From Actinomyces capricornis (lineage in GTDB: Bacteria; Actinomycetota; Actinomycetes; Actinomycetales; Actinomycetaceae), in contig NZ_AP025017.1 of assembly GCF_019974135.1 (NCBI RefSeq), positions 496,001 through 560,000 on the forward strand: DNA of 64,000 nt, read 5' to 3'. A program made the translations under genes and the position numbers. The notes under the pieces are model-generated. The model was not told where the DNA came from and made no database searches. It saw nothing but the letters and a program-made list of their open reading frames with translations. Shown piece after piece: positions 36,480 through 44,475 of the stretch. Position 1 is the first letter of the stretch. Every line of letters begins with the position of its first letter.

Positions 36480-37913
36480 ATGCAGCCCTCTCCGCACGCC
36501 TGGTCCGCGCCCCGGGCCACCGGCCCCCTCGACGCCGTCGTGGCCCTCCCGGGATCGAAGTCCCTCACCGCCCGGGCCCTGGTCCTGGCGGCGACGGCGC
36601 AGGACGCGACGCTCCTCAGCGGCGTCCCGCGCTCACGCGACACCGCACTGCTGCTGGAGGCCCTCCGGCGCCTGGGCGCCTCCATCGAGGAGCTGGAGGC
36701 CGCGGCCGCGCAGCCTCAGGACCAGGGGCAGCGGCAGGAGGTGGGCCAGCAGCTGCGGATCACCCCCGCGCCCCTGCCCCCCGCCGGCGGGCTGAGCATC
36801 GACTGCGGCCTGGCGGGCACGGTCATGCGCTTCATCCCCGCCCTGGCCGCCCTGGCGCGCCGGCCCGTGGTCTTCGACGGCGATGAGGCGGCCCGGCGCC
36901 GGCCCATGCGCCCACTCCTGGAGGCGCTGACCTCCCTGGGGGCGAGGGTCCGCTACCTGGCAGAGACCGGCTTCCTGCCCGTCGAGGTCTGGGCCGACGG
37001 GCCTGGCGCCGAGGACGGGGCGGGCGCCGGGGCCGCCCCGGCGGAATCGGGTGGCAGCGCCCCGCCACAGCAGGTGCGGGTCGATGCCTCCGCCTCCTCC
37101 CAGTTCCTCTCCGCCCTGCTGCTCCTGGGACCGCTGCTGCCCCGGGGCCTGGAGGTGAGCGCCACCGGCCGGGTGGTCTCCCTGCCGCATGTGGAGATGA
37201 CGGTGGCGGCCCTACGCGAGCGCGGCGTCGTCGTCGAGGCCCCGGCCCCGGGCGGCCCGCCCCGGTGGCGGGTTCATCCGGGACGGCCCCGGGGCGGTCA
37301 GGTGGCCATCGAGCCGGACCTGTCCAATGCGGGGCCCTTCCTGGCGGCCGCCCTCGTGGCCGGTGGGCGGGTGCGCGTGCCCCACTGGCCCGTCTCCACC
37401 ACCCAGGCCGGCGACGCCTGGCGCGAACTGCTCGCACGCCTGGGAGGGCAGGTGGTCCTGGAGCCGGCGCAGGACGGCTCCCAGACCCTGGCCGTCACCG
37501 GCACCGGCCGCATCGAGGGCATCGACGCCGACCTGTCCGACCTCGGCGAGCTCGCCCCCACCCTGGCGGCCCTGGCCGCGGTGGCCGGCCATCAGGGCCG
37601 GGCCAGCCGCCTGCGGGGCATCGGCCACCTGCGCGGGCACGAGACCGACCGCCTGGCGGCCCTCAGCACTGAGATCAGGCGCCTGGGCGGGCGGGTCGAG
37701 GAGCTCGACGACGGCCTGGCCATCCACCCCGCCCCGCTGCACGGGGCGCTCCTGCGCAGCTACGCCGACCACCGCATGGCCACCTTCGCGGCCGTGGTCG
37801 GGCTGGCCGTGGACGGCATCGAGCTCGACGACGTCGCCTGCACCTCCAAGACCCTGCCGGGCTTCACCGGCCTGTGGTCGGGCATGCTCTCCAGCTGCGG
37901 GGGCGAGCGCTGA
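36480..37913 (+). CDS. aroA: 3-phosphoshikimate 1-carboxyvinyltransferase (EPSP synthase)
   Basis: 477-residue enzyme of the shikimate pathway; it joins PEP to shikimate 3-phosphate. Motifs are PGSKSLTARALVLAA near residue 24, GLAGTVMRFIPALA near 110, SASSQFLSALLLLGP near 205, DLSNAGPFLAAALVAGG near 280 and SYADHRMATFAAVV near 430. Two Gln/Ala and Gly/Ala-rich insertions (about residues 75-95 and 175-197) make it longer than the usual 430-450. Start ATG 36480 is supported by the TAGGCT-N6-ATG arrangement. Its stop overlaps the rsgA start by one base. Confidence 0.93.
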   Translation: MQPSPHAWSAPRATGPLDAVVALPGSKSLTARALVLAATAQDATLLSGVPRSRDTALLLEALRRLGASIEELEAAAAQPQDQGQRQEVGQQLRITPAPLPPAGGLSIDCGLAGTVMRFIPALAALARRPVVFDGDEAARRRPMRPLLEALTSLGARVRYLAETGFLPVEVWADGPGAEDGAGAGAAPAESGGSAPPQQVRVDASASSQFLSALLLLGPLLPRGLEVSATGRVVSLPHVEMTVAALRERGVVVEAPAPGGPPRWRVHPGRPRGGQVAIEPDLSNAGPFLAAALVAGGRVRVPHWPVSTTQAGDAWRELLARLGGQVVLEPAQDGSQTLAVTGTGRIEGIDADLSDLGELAPTLAALAAVAGHQGRASRLRGIGHLRGHETDRLAALSTEIRRLGGRVEELDDGLAIHPAPLHGALLRSYADHRMATFAAVVGLAVDGIELDDVACTSKTLPGFTGLWSGMLSSCGGER

Positions 37914-39061
37914 TGGCGGGCCGGGCCCGGCGCGATACCGGCACCGACGACCCGCGCGTGCGCGTACGCCCCGGCAAGGGCTCGCGCCCCCGCACCAAGC
38001 AGCGGCCCGCCCACCGCGACGCCGTGGAGGGCATGGTCACCCGCATCGACCGCGGCCACTACCGCATCCGCCTCGATGACCCCGGCCTGACACGGGACGG
38101 CAGTGGGGATATCACCGCCATGAAGGCACGCGAGCTGGGCCGGGGGAAGGTGGTGGTGGGCGATCGGGTGGCCGTCGTGGGCGACACCAGTGGCCGCAGC
38201 GGCACCCTGGCGCGCATGGTGCGCATCCAGGAGCGCTCCACCCTCCTGCGGCGCAGCGCCGAGGACGGCGACGCCGCGGGCACGCAGCGCCCGGTGGTGG
38301 CCAATGCCGAGCTGCTGGTCATCGTCACCGCCGTGGCCGACCCCCAGCCGCGCCCCCGGATGATCGACCGCTACCTCGTCGCCGCCTATGACGCGGGCAT
38401 GGAGCCGCTCCTCATACTTACTAAGAGCGATCTGGCCGACGCGACGCCTTTGTCAGATCTATACAAGCCCCTGGGAGTGCGCTGCCTGAGCACCGTCCTG
38501 GCGCCCCACGGGCCGGGGCCGGGACCCGCGGAGCGCCCCGTGGGGCCGGGGCCCCAGGGGGGCGGGGAGCCGGCCGTCCCGGTGGGTGCGCACCGCGGGC
38601 TCGGGGCGGTGCGCGAGGCCCTGACCAGCCGCACCTCGGTGCTCGTGGGCCACTCGGGGGTCGGCAAGTCCACGCTCATCAACGCCCTGGTTCCCGGGGC
38701 CGGGCGGGCCACCGGCCAGGTCAACGCGGTCACCGGACGGGGCCGCCACACCTCCACGAGCCTCCAGGCCCTGGAGCTGCCCGGGGGCGGCTGGGTCATC
38801 GACACCCCGGGGGTGCGCTCCTTCGGGGTGGCCCATGTGGGCAGCGCCGAGGTGCTCCAGGGCTTCGCCGACCTGGCCCAGGTGGCCCAGGACTGCCCCC
38901 GTGGCTGCCCCCACCTCGCCGGGGCGCTGGACTGCGCCCTGGAGGAGTGGGCCGAGCAGGCCGGGGATGCGGCCCTGGCGACCCACCGCCGGGCCCGCCT
39001 GGACTCCTTCCGCCGCCTGCTGGCCCCCGCCCTGGAGGCGGAGGATCCCACGCGTCCCTGA
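37913..39061 (+). CDS. rsgA: ribosome small-subunit-dependent GTPase A
   Basis: 382-residue circularly permuted GTPase that checks 30S subunit maturation. An OB-fold (VEGMVTRIDRGHYRIRL, about 40-60) is followed by the permuted G domain: LILTKSDLAD (G4) near residue 168, VGHSGVGKSTLINAL (G1) near 245, GRGRHTST (G2) and DTPGVRSFG (G3) near 298, then the zinc module CPRGCPHLAGALDC. A Gly/Pro insertion lies near 200-220. ATG 37913 overlaps the aroA stop. Codons around the G4 motif are unusually AT-rich for this genome (see findings). Confidence 0.93.
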   Translation: MAGRARRDTGTDDPRVRVRPGKGSRPRTKQRPAHRDAVEGMVTRIDRGHYRIRLDDPGLTRDGSGDITAMKARELGRGKVVVGDRVAVVGDTSGRSGTLARMVRIQERSTLLRRSAEDGDAAGTQRPVVANAELLVIVTAVADPQPRPRMIDRYLVAAYDAGMEPLLILTKSDLADATPLSDLYKPLGVRCLSTVLAPHGPGPGPAERPVGPGPQGGGEPAVPVGAHRGLGAVREALTSRTSVLVGHSGVGKSTLINALVPGAGRATGQVNAVTGRGRHTSTSLQALELPGGGWVIDTPGVRSFGVAHVGSAEVLQGFADLAQVAQDCPRGCPHLAGALDCALEEWAEQAGDAALATHRRARLDSFRRLLAPALEAEDPTRP

Positions 39062-39089
39062 GGCCGGGCCGCAGCGCCCCCGCCGGGCT

Positions 39090-39111
39090 GCGCCGGAGCG
39101 GCTCCCGGCGC
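39090..39111. terminator. hairpin downstream of rsgA
   Basis: GCGCCGG and CCGGCGC pair across 8 bases, 29 nt after the rsgA stop. A modest stem without U-tract. Confidence 0.45.
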
Positions 39112-39470
39112 GGTTTCCAGCAGCGCTCCAGGGAATGCTCGCCCGCAGTGGCGAGCACCCCGCGCCCACCCCCCAGGCTCTTCCACCCGGCGCTCAGGCC
39201 GGCCACAGCGGTCTGATAGACACGCCGACGGCGACCACGAAGGACGTCACGGTTTCGTCGACCGCAGCACCCCCCGTGCGGGCTCGGGCCCAGCCCCTGG
39301 ACGCCGTCGACCCGCCCGGCTGCGACCGCACCAGCCTCGGCAAAATCCACGGTGGCGAGGATGGCGGAAACCTAGGACCTTGACCCCGGTGGAGGCCCGA
39401 ATCCCCGTAACAGATCCATTGCAGGTTTCAACCATCCAGATTTTGGGTTTTCCCACAATGAAGAGCACGA

Positions 39471-39476
39471 TATTCT
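39471..39476 (+). promoter_or_regulatory. -10 element of the Fe-S regulator gene (leaderless type)
   Basis: TATTCT 7 nt before the ATG at 39484, within an AT-rich patch. GAAGA/TCTTC arms (39461-39477) overlap it and could be an operator, possibly for autoregulation. Confidence 0.45.
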
Positions 39477-39483
39477 TCCTGTC

Positions 39484-40302
39484 ATGCACAACACCCGTAT
39501 CGCATCGTTTCCTCGCCCAGCGCTGGGCGACCTGACGGCACGAGCCGATCTGTCCGCCGCTCGACGGCGGGTCCTGGAGGTTGTCGAGGCCTCCGATGAG
39601 GCGATGACCGCCGTCCAGGTCGCCAGCGCTCTCAACCTGCACCACAACACCGTCCGCGAGCACCTGGACTCCCTGGTGGACGCGGGCTTCGTCACCATCT
39701 CCACCCGCCCCACCGGCAAGCGCGGCCGCCCGGCGCTGCGCTACTCCTCCACCGCCCCCGACCCCCGCCAGGTCATCGAGTCCTACCTCACCCTCCTGGA
39801 CGCCGTCGCCAATGTCCTGGGCGAGGGCGAGGAGGCCGAGGCCATGGCCCTGGCCATCGGGCAGCGCTGGGCCGAGCTGACCCCCTCGGTGCTCGACGTG
39901 GCGGCGGCCTTCGACGCCACCACCAAGGAGCGCATGTCGGCACTGCTGCCCCACCTGGCGATGATGGGCTTCGCCCCCGAGGTCAAGGACGATGAGATCG
40001 TCCTGCGGGCCTGCCCGCTGGTCTCCCACGGCCACAACCCGCACCCCCTGGTGTGCGCCATGCACGAGGGCTTCCTGCGGGCGGTCACCTACGACGACGG
40101 CAACCGCCAGGCCGTGGCCTGCAATGGCGACATCGTCACCCCCGTGCGGATCATCCGCCCCACCGCCAACGGCTGCCGCCTCGACCTGAGCGCCGCCAAT
40201 GAGCTGGCCAGCGCTGCGGATGCGGCCAGGGCCGAGGCCCCCGCCGACGTCGAGGACGCCGAGGGGCCCCTCGACGACCCCGCGGTGGCCAGGGCCAGCT
40301 GA
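39484..40302 (+). CDS. SufR-like Fe-S winged-helix transcriptional regulator
   Basis: 272-residue DNA-binding protein. The winged helix-turn-helix is at about residues 20-85 (SAARRRVLEVVEASDEAM; ALNLHHNTVREHLDSLVDAG). The C-terminal sensory domain carries Cys in RACPLVSHGHNP, LVCAMHEGF and AVACNGD, spaced C-x13-C-x21-C, the pattern of SufR-type regulators that hold an iron-sulfur cluster. NO or redox sensing is a reasonable inference because the next gene is the NO-forming nitrite reductase. The acidic tail of about 30 residues is low-complexity. Candidate target sites are the four 15-bp palindromes at 42254-42347. Confidence 0.8.
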   Translation: MHNTRIASFPRPALGDLTARADLSAARRRVLEVVEASDEAMTAVQVASALNLHHNTVREHLDSLVDAGFVTISTRPTGKRGRPALRYSSTAPDPRQVIESYLTLLDAVANVLGEGEEAEAMALAIGQRWAELTPSVLDVAAAFDATTKERMSALLPHLAMMGFAPEVKDDEIVLRACPLVSHGHNPHPLVCAMHEGFLRAVTYDDGNRQAVACNGDIVTPVRIIRPTANGCRLDLSAANELASAADAARAEAPADVEDAEGPLDDPAVARAS

Positions 40303-40339
40303 GCCCGCGCCTGAGCGGTCCCGTTGAGCCTGCCGCACC

Positions 40340-40378
40340 GCGCCCTCCGGCGCCGCCCCTCCCGGCGCCGGAGGGCGC
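40340..40378. terminator. 15-bp hairpin between convergent regulator and nirK genes
   Basis: GCGCCCTCCGGCGCC, a 9-base loop and GGCGCCGGAGGGCGC. It lies 38 nt after the regulator stop and 19 nt after the nirK stop on the opposite strand, so it is probably bidirectional. Confidence 0.8.
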
Positions 40379-40396
40379 CGTGGCGCCGGCACCCGC

Positions 40397-42064
40397 TCAG
40401 GCGGTGATGCGCAGAAGGCCCTTGGCTCCCTTCTCCATGTCGGCGAAGGAGTGGGTGACCAGGACGTAGGTGCCGGGCTCCTGGGCCACGCACTCCACGA
40501 AGCCTCCCTGCGCCGGCTGGAGCCCCAGGGCCTGGGAGCCCCCGGACCAGGCCCGGCCGATGCTCTGCGGGCCGCCCAGGGTCCACGCGCCCTCGTGGAA
40601 GACCTGGTCGAACTGGAGGCCGACAATATGGAAGGAGGTGGGCAGTGAGGGGCCGGCGTCCAGGACCCAGAAGCGCAGGCGCTCGCCCACCCGCGCCTCC
40701 AGGGGCCGCTGGGCGTACTGGAAGGCCACCCCGTTGAAGGTCATGAGGTCGGGGGCCTTGGCGGCGATCTTGTGGGAGTCGGGCTCACCGCCCTCGGCGC
40801 CCAGGTAGACCTCGGAGGCCACGACGAGGAACTCCCGATCCACCGCGCCCAGGCCCGGCGGATCGATGACCACGGCGCCGTGCATGCCCGAGGCCAGGTG
40901 CAGGCTCATGGGCGCCGTCGAGCAGTGGTAGAGCCAGATGCCCGAGTGCTGGGCGGTGAAGCGGTAGTCCAGGGACCGCCCGGGGTCGATGGAGCGCATG
41001 GCCTCATCGGGCGGGGTGATGCCCGCATGGAAGTCGATGGAGTGGCTCATCGTGCCGTCATTGACCAGGAGGATCTCGAAGGTGTCGCCCACGCTGCCGC
41101 GCAGCACCGGGCCGGGCACCTGCCCGTTGAAGGTCATGCGGCGCTGGGTGCACCCCGCGCCGACCGGCATGACCTTCTCGGTGACGGTGAAGGTGTGGCG
41201 GTGGGTGACCGGCCCGCCAGAGGTGGAGGGGGCCGGGGGCAGGGTGGCCTCGACGGCGGTGAAGTCCTCGGGCAGCGGGGCCTCGTTGTCGGGGGTGGCG
41301 GCCGGCTCCTCCTGGCCGGAGTGGCCGGCGTGCTCCTGACTGCTGGAGGAGGCGCCCCCACTGCTCCCGGCGGCAGCAGCACCGGCGGTGGTGATGTGGA
41401 GGACCATGCCCTGGGCGCGGTGCCCGGCGATGGAGCACCAGCCCTCGGTGGGGCCGGTGATGACGCCCGCATCCAGGGTCCCGGTGCCGCCCGCCGCGAT
41501 CCGGCCGGTGGTCGCGCCCGTCTCCAGGACCAGGTCGTGGACGAGGCCGGTGGGGTTGTCCAGGGTGATGACCAGGCGGTCGCCGGGGGCCACCTCGAGG
41601 GTCTCGGGCACGAAGCGCATGCCCTTGGCGGTGACCGTGACCTCGACCGTCTCCCCCGTGGCGGCCACACCCTGGCCACCCGATCCCGTCGTCGACTCGC
41701 CGTCCCGCAGAGCCATCGCCCCACCGGCGACGACGGCGGCCCCCGCAGTGAGCACGCCCATGATCACCCCGCGGCGGTCGGCGCCCGGGGTGGCGGGGGC
41801 CGCGGCACCACCCGGTAAGGGCTGTTGCGCGCGAGCGGAGGCGGGCGGGGCCCCCGCCGTCGTCCCCGCCGTCACTGCCCGGCGCCCGGGGGCGACGACG
41901 GCGGGCCCGGAGTCCTCCCCCACCGTGGAGTCGCGGTCGGAGGGAGCCGGGGGCGCCTCCGCCGCCTGCGGGGCCCCGCGGTCGGAGGGGGCCGGGGGCC
42001 TCCGCGGGTCGTGCGGGGTGTGCCCGCTGTCGTCGGGCTGGGATGGTGTGGTCGGTGTGGTCAT
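40397..42064 (-). CDS. nirK: copper nitrite reductase (NO-forming) with extra N-terminal cupredoxin domain
   Basis: 555-residue enzyme reducing nitrite to nitric oxide outside the membrane. Residues 1-95 are Pro/Ala-rich; DRRGVIMGVLTAGAAVVAGG (97-115) is a membrane anchor or Tat-like signal. An additional blue-copper domain (137-226) has a complete type 1 site: H176, C210, H215 and M220. The catalytic part (about 285-555) keeps type 1 ligands H341, C381, H389, M394, type 2 ligands H346, H380, H479 and the catalytic Asp344 (HSIDFH). The N-terminal domain probably feeds electrons to the catalytic core. ATG 42064 is the best start; the frame is open to 42259. Confidence 0.9.
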   Translation of the reverse strand: MTTPTTPSQPDDSGHTPHDPRRPPAPSDRGAPQAAEAPPAPSDRDSTVGEDSGPAVVAPGRRAVTAGTTAGAPPASARAQQPLPGGAAAPATPGADRRGVIMGVLTAGAAVVAGGAMALRDGESTTGSGGQGVAATGETVEVTVTAKGMRFVPETLEVAPGDRLVITLDNPTGLVHDLVLETGATTGRIAAGGTGTLDAGVITGPTEGWCSIAGHRAQGMVLHITTAGAAAAGSSGGASSSSQEHAGHSGQEEPAATPDNEAPLPEDFTAVEATLPPAPSTSGGPVTHRHTFTVTEKVMPVGAGCTQRRMTFNGQVPGPVLRGSVGDTFEILLVNDGTMSHSIDFHAGITPPDEAMRSIDPGRSLDYRFTAQHSGIWLYHCSTAPMSLHLASGMHGAVVIDPPGLGAVDREFLVVASEVYLGAEGGEPDSHKIAAKAPDLMTFNGVAFQYAQRPLEARVGERLRFWVLDAGPSLPTSFHIVGLQFDQVFHEGAWTLGGPQSIGRAWSGGSQALGLQPAQGGFVECVAQEPGTYVLVTHSFADMEKGAKGLLRITA

Positions 42065-42253
42065 GGCCGGTTCTCGATCGACGGGGCTGGAGCGGGGTGC
42101 TGGACTGGGGACCGGGGTCGGGTGGAGCATCCGGGAGGCGCGCCCCGTCCCGGTGGTGGCCCGTGGGACCAAGCGTGCCATGCCGTTGCGCTGCCGCGAC
42201 CGCCGTCCCCGCCGACGCCGGGCGGCCCGGGCCCGCGGGCGGGCGAGAAAGGG

Positions 42254-42347
42254 CGTCACGTCGCGACAGGAGCGTCACTTCGCGACGGAGGCGACACCTG
42301 CAAGGTACGTCCACGTCGCGAAGCGACGCCTGCGTCGCGAAACGACG
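42254..42347. promoter_or_regulatory. four-copy operator array upstream of nirK
   Basis: Four near-identical 15-bp palindromes: CGTCACGTCGCGACA (42254-42268), CGTCACTTCGCGACG (42273-42287), CGTCGCGAAGCGACG (42314-42328) and CGTCGCGAAACGACG (42333-42347). The first two read as the reverse complement of the last two, and both pairs have 19-bp start-to-start spacing. This is the layout of cooperative binding by a dimeric regulator. The nearby SufR-like protein is the obvious candidate, but this is inference. Confidence 0.7.
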
Positions 42348-42420
42348 TCGTTCCCGCACCCCACGAGCACCTCCCCACACCCCGGGCACCACGCCGCCCC
42401 GCACCCGCCTCACCGGGACC

Positions 42421-42466
42421 GGTGCCGGCGCCCCACGGCCGAGTGCGGGCGTGCGGGGCCGGCACC
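42421..42466. terminator. hairpin after the membrane-protein gene
   Basis: GGTGCCGG and CCGGCACC with additional inner CCCC/GGGG pairing, about 30 nt past the stop at 42495. It separates that gene from nirK, implying separate transcription. Confidence 0.5.
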
Positions 42467-42494
42467 ATCCGCCGCCCCGCGCGCCACGCCGCCC

Positions 42495-43829
42495 CTACCC
42501 ACGGCGCAGCGCGCGCAGGCACAGGACGATGCCCACGAGCAGGTAGGCGGCCACGGCCCCGGCCACCGCCCCACTCACGAGGCGCACCGGCCAGGGCAGG
42601 GCGGTGCTCAGCGCGATGAGGAGGCAGCCGTTGGCGGCGGTCACCCGGTAGGACGCGAAGCGGTCCATGATGGCGTTGGTCCGGCGCGTCATCGCGGGTC
42701 CGCCGCCGAGCATGACCGGGGTGAGGTAGCTCAGCGCCGCCACGAGGATCTGCAGGGCGAAGCCCGCGGCCAGGGCCAGGCGGATGGCGTGGATGACGCC
42801 GCGCCCGGCGGCGGCGCCGTCGGCCAGGGCGATCCCCACCCCCAGGTACCCCAGGCAGCCCAGCAGCCACAGCACCGCAGCGGCGGCCGAGGCCGTGGCG
42901 AAGGAGGTGGGCGGGACGCGGCGGGCGGTGAGGAAGCCCGGGAGGAGAACCCCGCAGGCGCCACCCCAGTACAGGAGCACCCCCAGCGCCGCCAGGGGCG
43001 GCCACAGCCCGCTGACGGCGGTGAGGGCCGTGCCCGCCACGAGCAGCGGCAGGGCCCGAACCGCCCAGCGCGGAGCGACGGGCTCCATCCTCGTGCGCAG
43101 CATCGTGGGCCACAGGAGCGTCAGCGTGCCCAGCACGGTGGTGCCCACGAACCCCAGGAGCATCGTGGTGGTGTGGGCCAGGTAGAGGACGTCGGCCAGG
43201 TGGGCGCGGCCAGCGTCGTCGGCCCAGGAGATGAGGTAGCCCAGGGCGGCGCCCACGGCCAGCAGCACCAGGGCCACGGCGTAGTGGAGGGCCAGCGCGC
43301 CCAGGCGGGCGGCCACCGCCCGCCGGTACTGCACCCCGATGGCCACCATGCCGGTCAGCGCCTGGCCCATGATGATGGCCACCCCGGTCATCGCCAGGAT
43401 CTGGTGACCCGCGGTGATGCCCGCCAGGACGCAGACCGTGCCCAGGGCATGGGCGTACAGGCGCGCATCCAGCAGGGCCGCTCCGCCCAGGGCCGGGCGG
43501 TGCAGGAGGGTGTCGGCGAAGTGCGCCGACCAGATGGTGATGGCCGAGCCGATGCCTCCCAGGAGCAGGGCGTGCAGGGGCAGCCAGGTGCCCAGGCCGG
43601 CCAGGGGGCCGCCGATGATCAGGGCGGCCAGGACCGCGGCGCTCACCAGCCAGGCCAGGACCAGGGCATTGCGCCTGATCTGGGTGCTGCGGCGATGGGG
43701 GCGCCGGTGCGGGGCGGGTCGGCTGGCGGCGGAGCGACCAGCGGTGCCCGCACCCCGCGGCGGGCCGACGGGCAGGCTCATGGGGCCGCCATCCGGGGCG
43801 CCACAAGCGGGGCGAGCCTGCGCGGCCAT
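42495..43829 (-). CDS. polytopic membrane protein, NnrS-like, linked to nitrite reductase
   Basis: 444-residue integral membrane protein with about eleven to twelve hydrophobic segments after a basic N-terminus of some 55 residues. Repeated helix motifs carry His followed by LG and a polar end: HALLLGGIGSAITIWSAHF, HTTTMLLGFVGTTVLG then LLWPTMLRTRM, and a third related copy. This resembles NnrS and the membrane part found fused to multicopper oxidases in other actinobacteria. Here it is a separate gene upstream of nirK on the same strand. It may bind heme or metal, pass electrons from quinol, or protect from NO; none is proven. ATG 43829 has AAGGA upstream. Confidence 0.65.
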   Translation of the reverse strand: MAAQARPACGAPDGGPMSLPVGPPRGAGTAGRSAASRPAPHRRPHRRSTQIRRNALVLAWLVSAAVLAALIIGGPLAGLGTWLPLHALLLGGIGSAITIWSAHFADTLLHRPALGGAALLDARLYAHALGTVCVLAGITAGHQILAMTGVAIIMGQALTGMVAIGVQYRRAVAARLGALALHYAVALVLLAVGAALGYLISWADDAGRAHLADVLYLAHTTTMLLGFVGTTVLGTLTLLWPTMLRTRMEPVAPRWAVRALPLLVAGTALTAVSGLWPPLAALGVLLYWGGACGVLLPGFLTARRVPPTSFATASAAAAVLWLLGCLGYLGVGIALADGAAAGRGVIHAIRLALAAGFALQILVAALSYLTPVMLGGGPAMTRRTNAIMDRFASYRVTAANGCLLIALSTALPWPVRLVSGAVAGAVAAYLLVGIVLCLRALRRG

Positions 43830-43930
43830 TGGTCCTTCACAGCCCGAACCGTAGCCAAGGACCCGGCGGGCCTCAACGAGGGCGGGACGGGATGGCAGCG
43901 CCGTCGTCGGCTCCGGGAGCACCCCCGGTG

Positions 43931-43953
43931 AGCCCGCAGCGGACGGGCTTTTT
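43931..43953 (+). terminator. plus-strand intrinsic terminator in a divergent intergenic region
   Basis: AGCCCG, a 7-base loop, CGGGCT and a run of five T form a classical rho-independent terminator reading rightward. No plus-strand gene ends here, so it may be an attenuator of the DUF2249 gene or stop antisense RNA from the nirK side. Confidence 0.65.
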
Positions 43954-44069
43954 ATCCGCCATCAACCGGTAGTAAGGTCGTGGGCGCCGCGGCCGCCGGG
44001 ACGCCGCCCAGCGATGCGACCCCGGCCCGCCCAACGATGATGAACCCGTCTGAGCCCGAGGAGCACCCT

Positions 44070-44375
44070 ATGAGCGAGTCGCCCGACCTCATCCCCATCT
44101 CCGAGAAGAAGGCCTCCGGGCACTCCTGCGGCTGCGGGGAGCACACCTCCGAGCGCCTGACCCTGGACGCCCGCGCCATCCCCCACCGCCTGCGCCACCC
44201 CGCGATCATCGGCGCCGCCTCCTCCCTGCAGGTCGGGGAGGGCTTCGACCTCGTGGCACCGCATGTGCCCACGCCCCTGCTCCACCAGATCGACCAGCTC
44301 CCCTTCACCTACCGGCACACGCTGCTGGAGCAGGCCGAGGGCTACGCGCGCGTGGAGATCCTGCGCACCGCCTGA
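44070..44375 (+). CDS. DUF2249 domain protein
   Basis: 101-residue soluble protein. After a short leader with a metal-binding-like cluster SGHSCGCGEH, the DUF2249 domain begins LTLDARAIPHRLRHPAII and continues through FDLVAPHVPTPLLHQID. This TusA-related fold is frequent next to nitrate, nitrite and NO genes and has been proposed to assist iron-sulfur or sulfur handling under NO stress; the role here is inferred from position. ATG 44070 follows GAGGAG with 6-nt spacing. It is divergent from the membrane-protein gene and 100 nt before moaA. Confidence 0.85.
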   Translation: MSESPDLIPISEKKASGHSCGCGEHTSERLTLDARAIPHRLRHPAIIGAASSLQVGEGFDLVAPHVPTPLLHQIDQLPFTYRHTLLEQAEGYARVEILRTA

Positions 44376-44463
44376 GGCTGGCGGGAGGGCCCACCGGCGC
44401 CCGTGGGCATCCGCGGGCACCGTGAGCGCCTCCCGGAGGCCGACGCCCGCTCCCGCCTCTGCC

Positions 44464-44469
44464 TATCCT
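44464..44469 (+). promoter_or_regulatory. -10 element of moaA (leaderless type)
   Basis: TATCCT exactly 6 nt before the moaA ATG, with no Shine-Dalgarno before it. Confidence 0.5.
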
Positions 44470-44475
44470 GATTCC

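Larger units (their letters stand above)
39062..39483. other. gap between rsgA and the Fe-S regulator
   Basis: About 420 bases without a gene I can support. It starts with a hairpin at 39090-39111, and its right end (39415-39483) becomes AT-rich and carries the regulator promoter. The middle keeps a long open frame continuing from an alternative frame of rsgA, but no start codon with support. Confidence 0.5.
42065..42494. other. nirK control region
   Basis: About 430 bases between the membrane-protein gene and nirK, both minus strand. It contains the hairpin at 42421-42466 and four palindromic sites at 42254-42347. I could not identify the nirK -10 with confidence; a leader of 150 nt or more, or an upstream alternative start, is possible. 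Confidence 0.5.

Noticed and set aside
39247..39383. possible small gene between rsgA and the Fe-S regulator
   Set aside because: A plus frame stays open with a plausible-looking tail, but there is no ATG or GTG start with a ribosome site or promoter element in it.
42181..42259. upstream in-frame starts for nirK
   Set aside because: Starts at 42259 or 42181 would add an Arg-rich low-complexity stretch and put the start inside or next to the operator array; they are possible but have no ribosome site.
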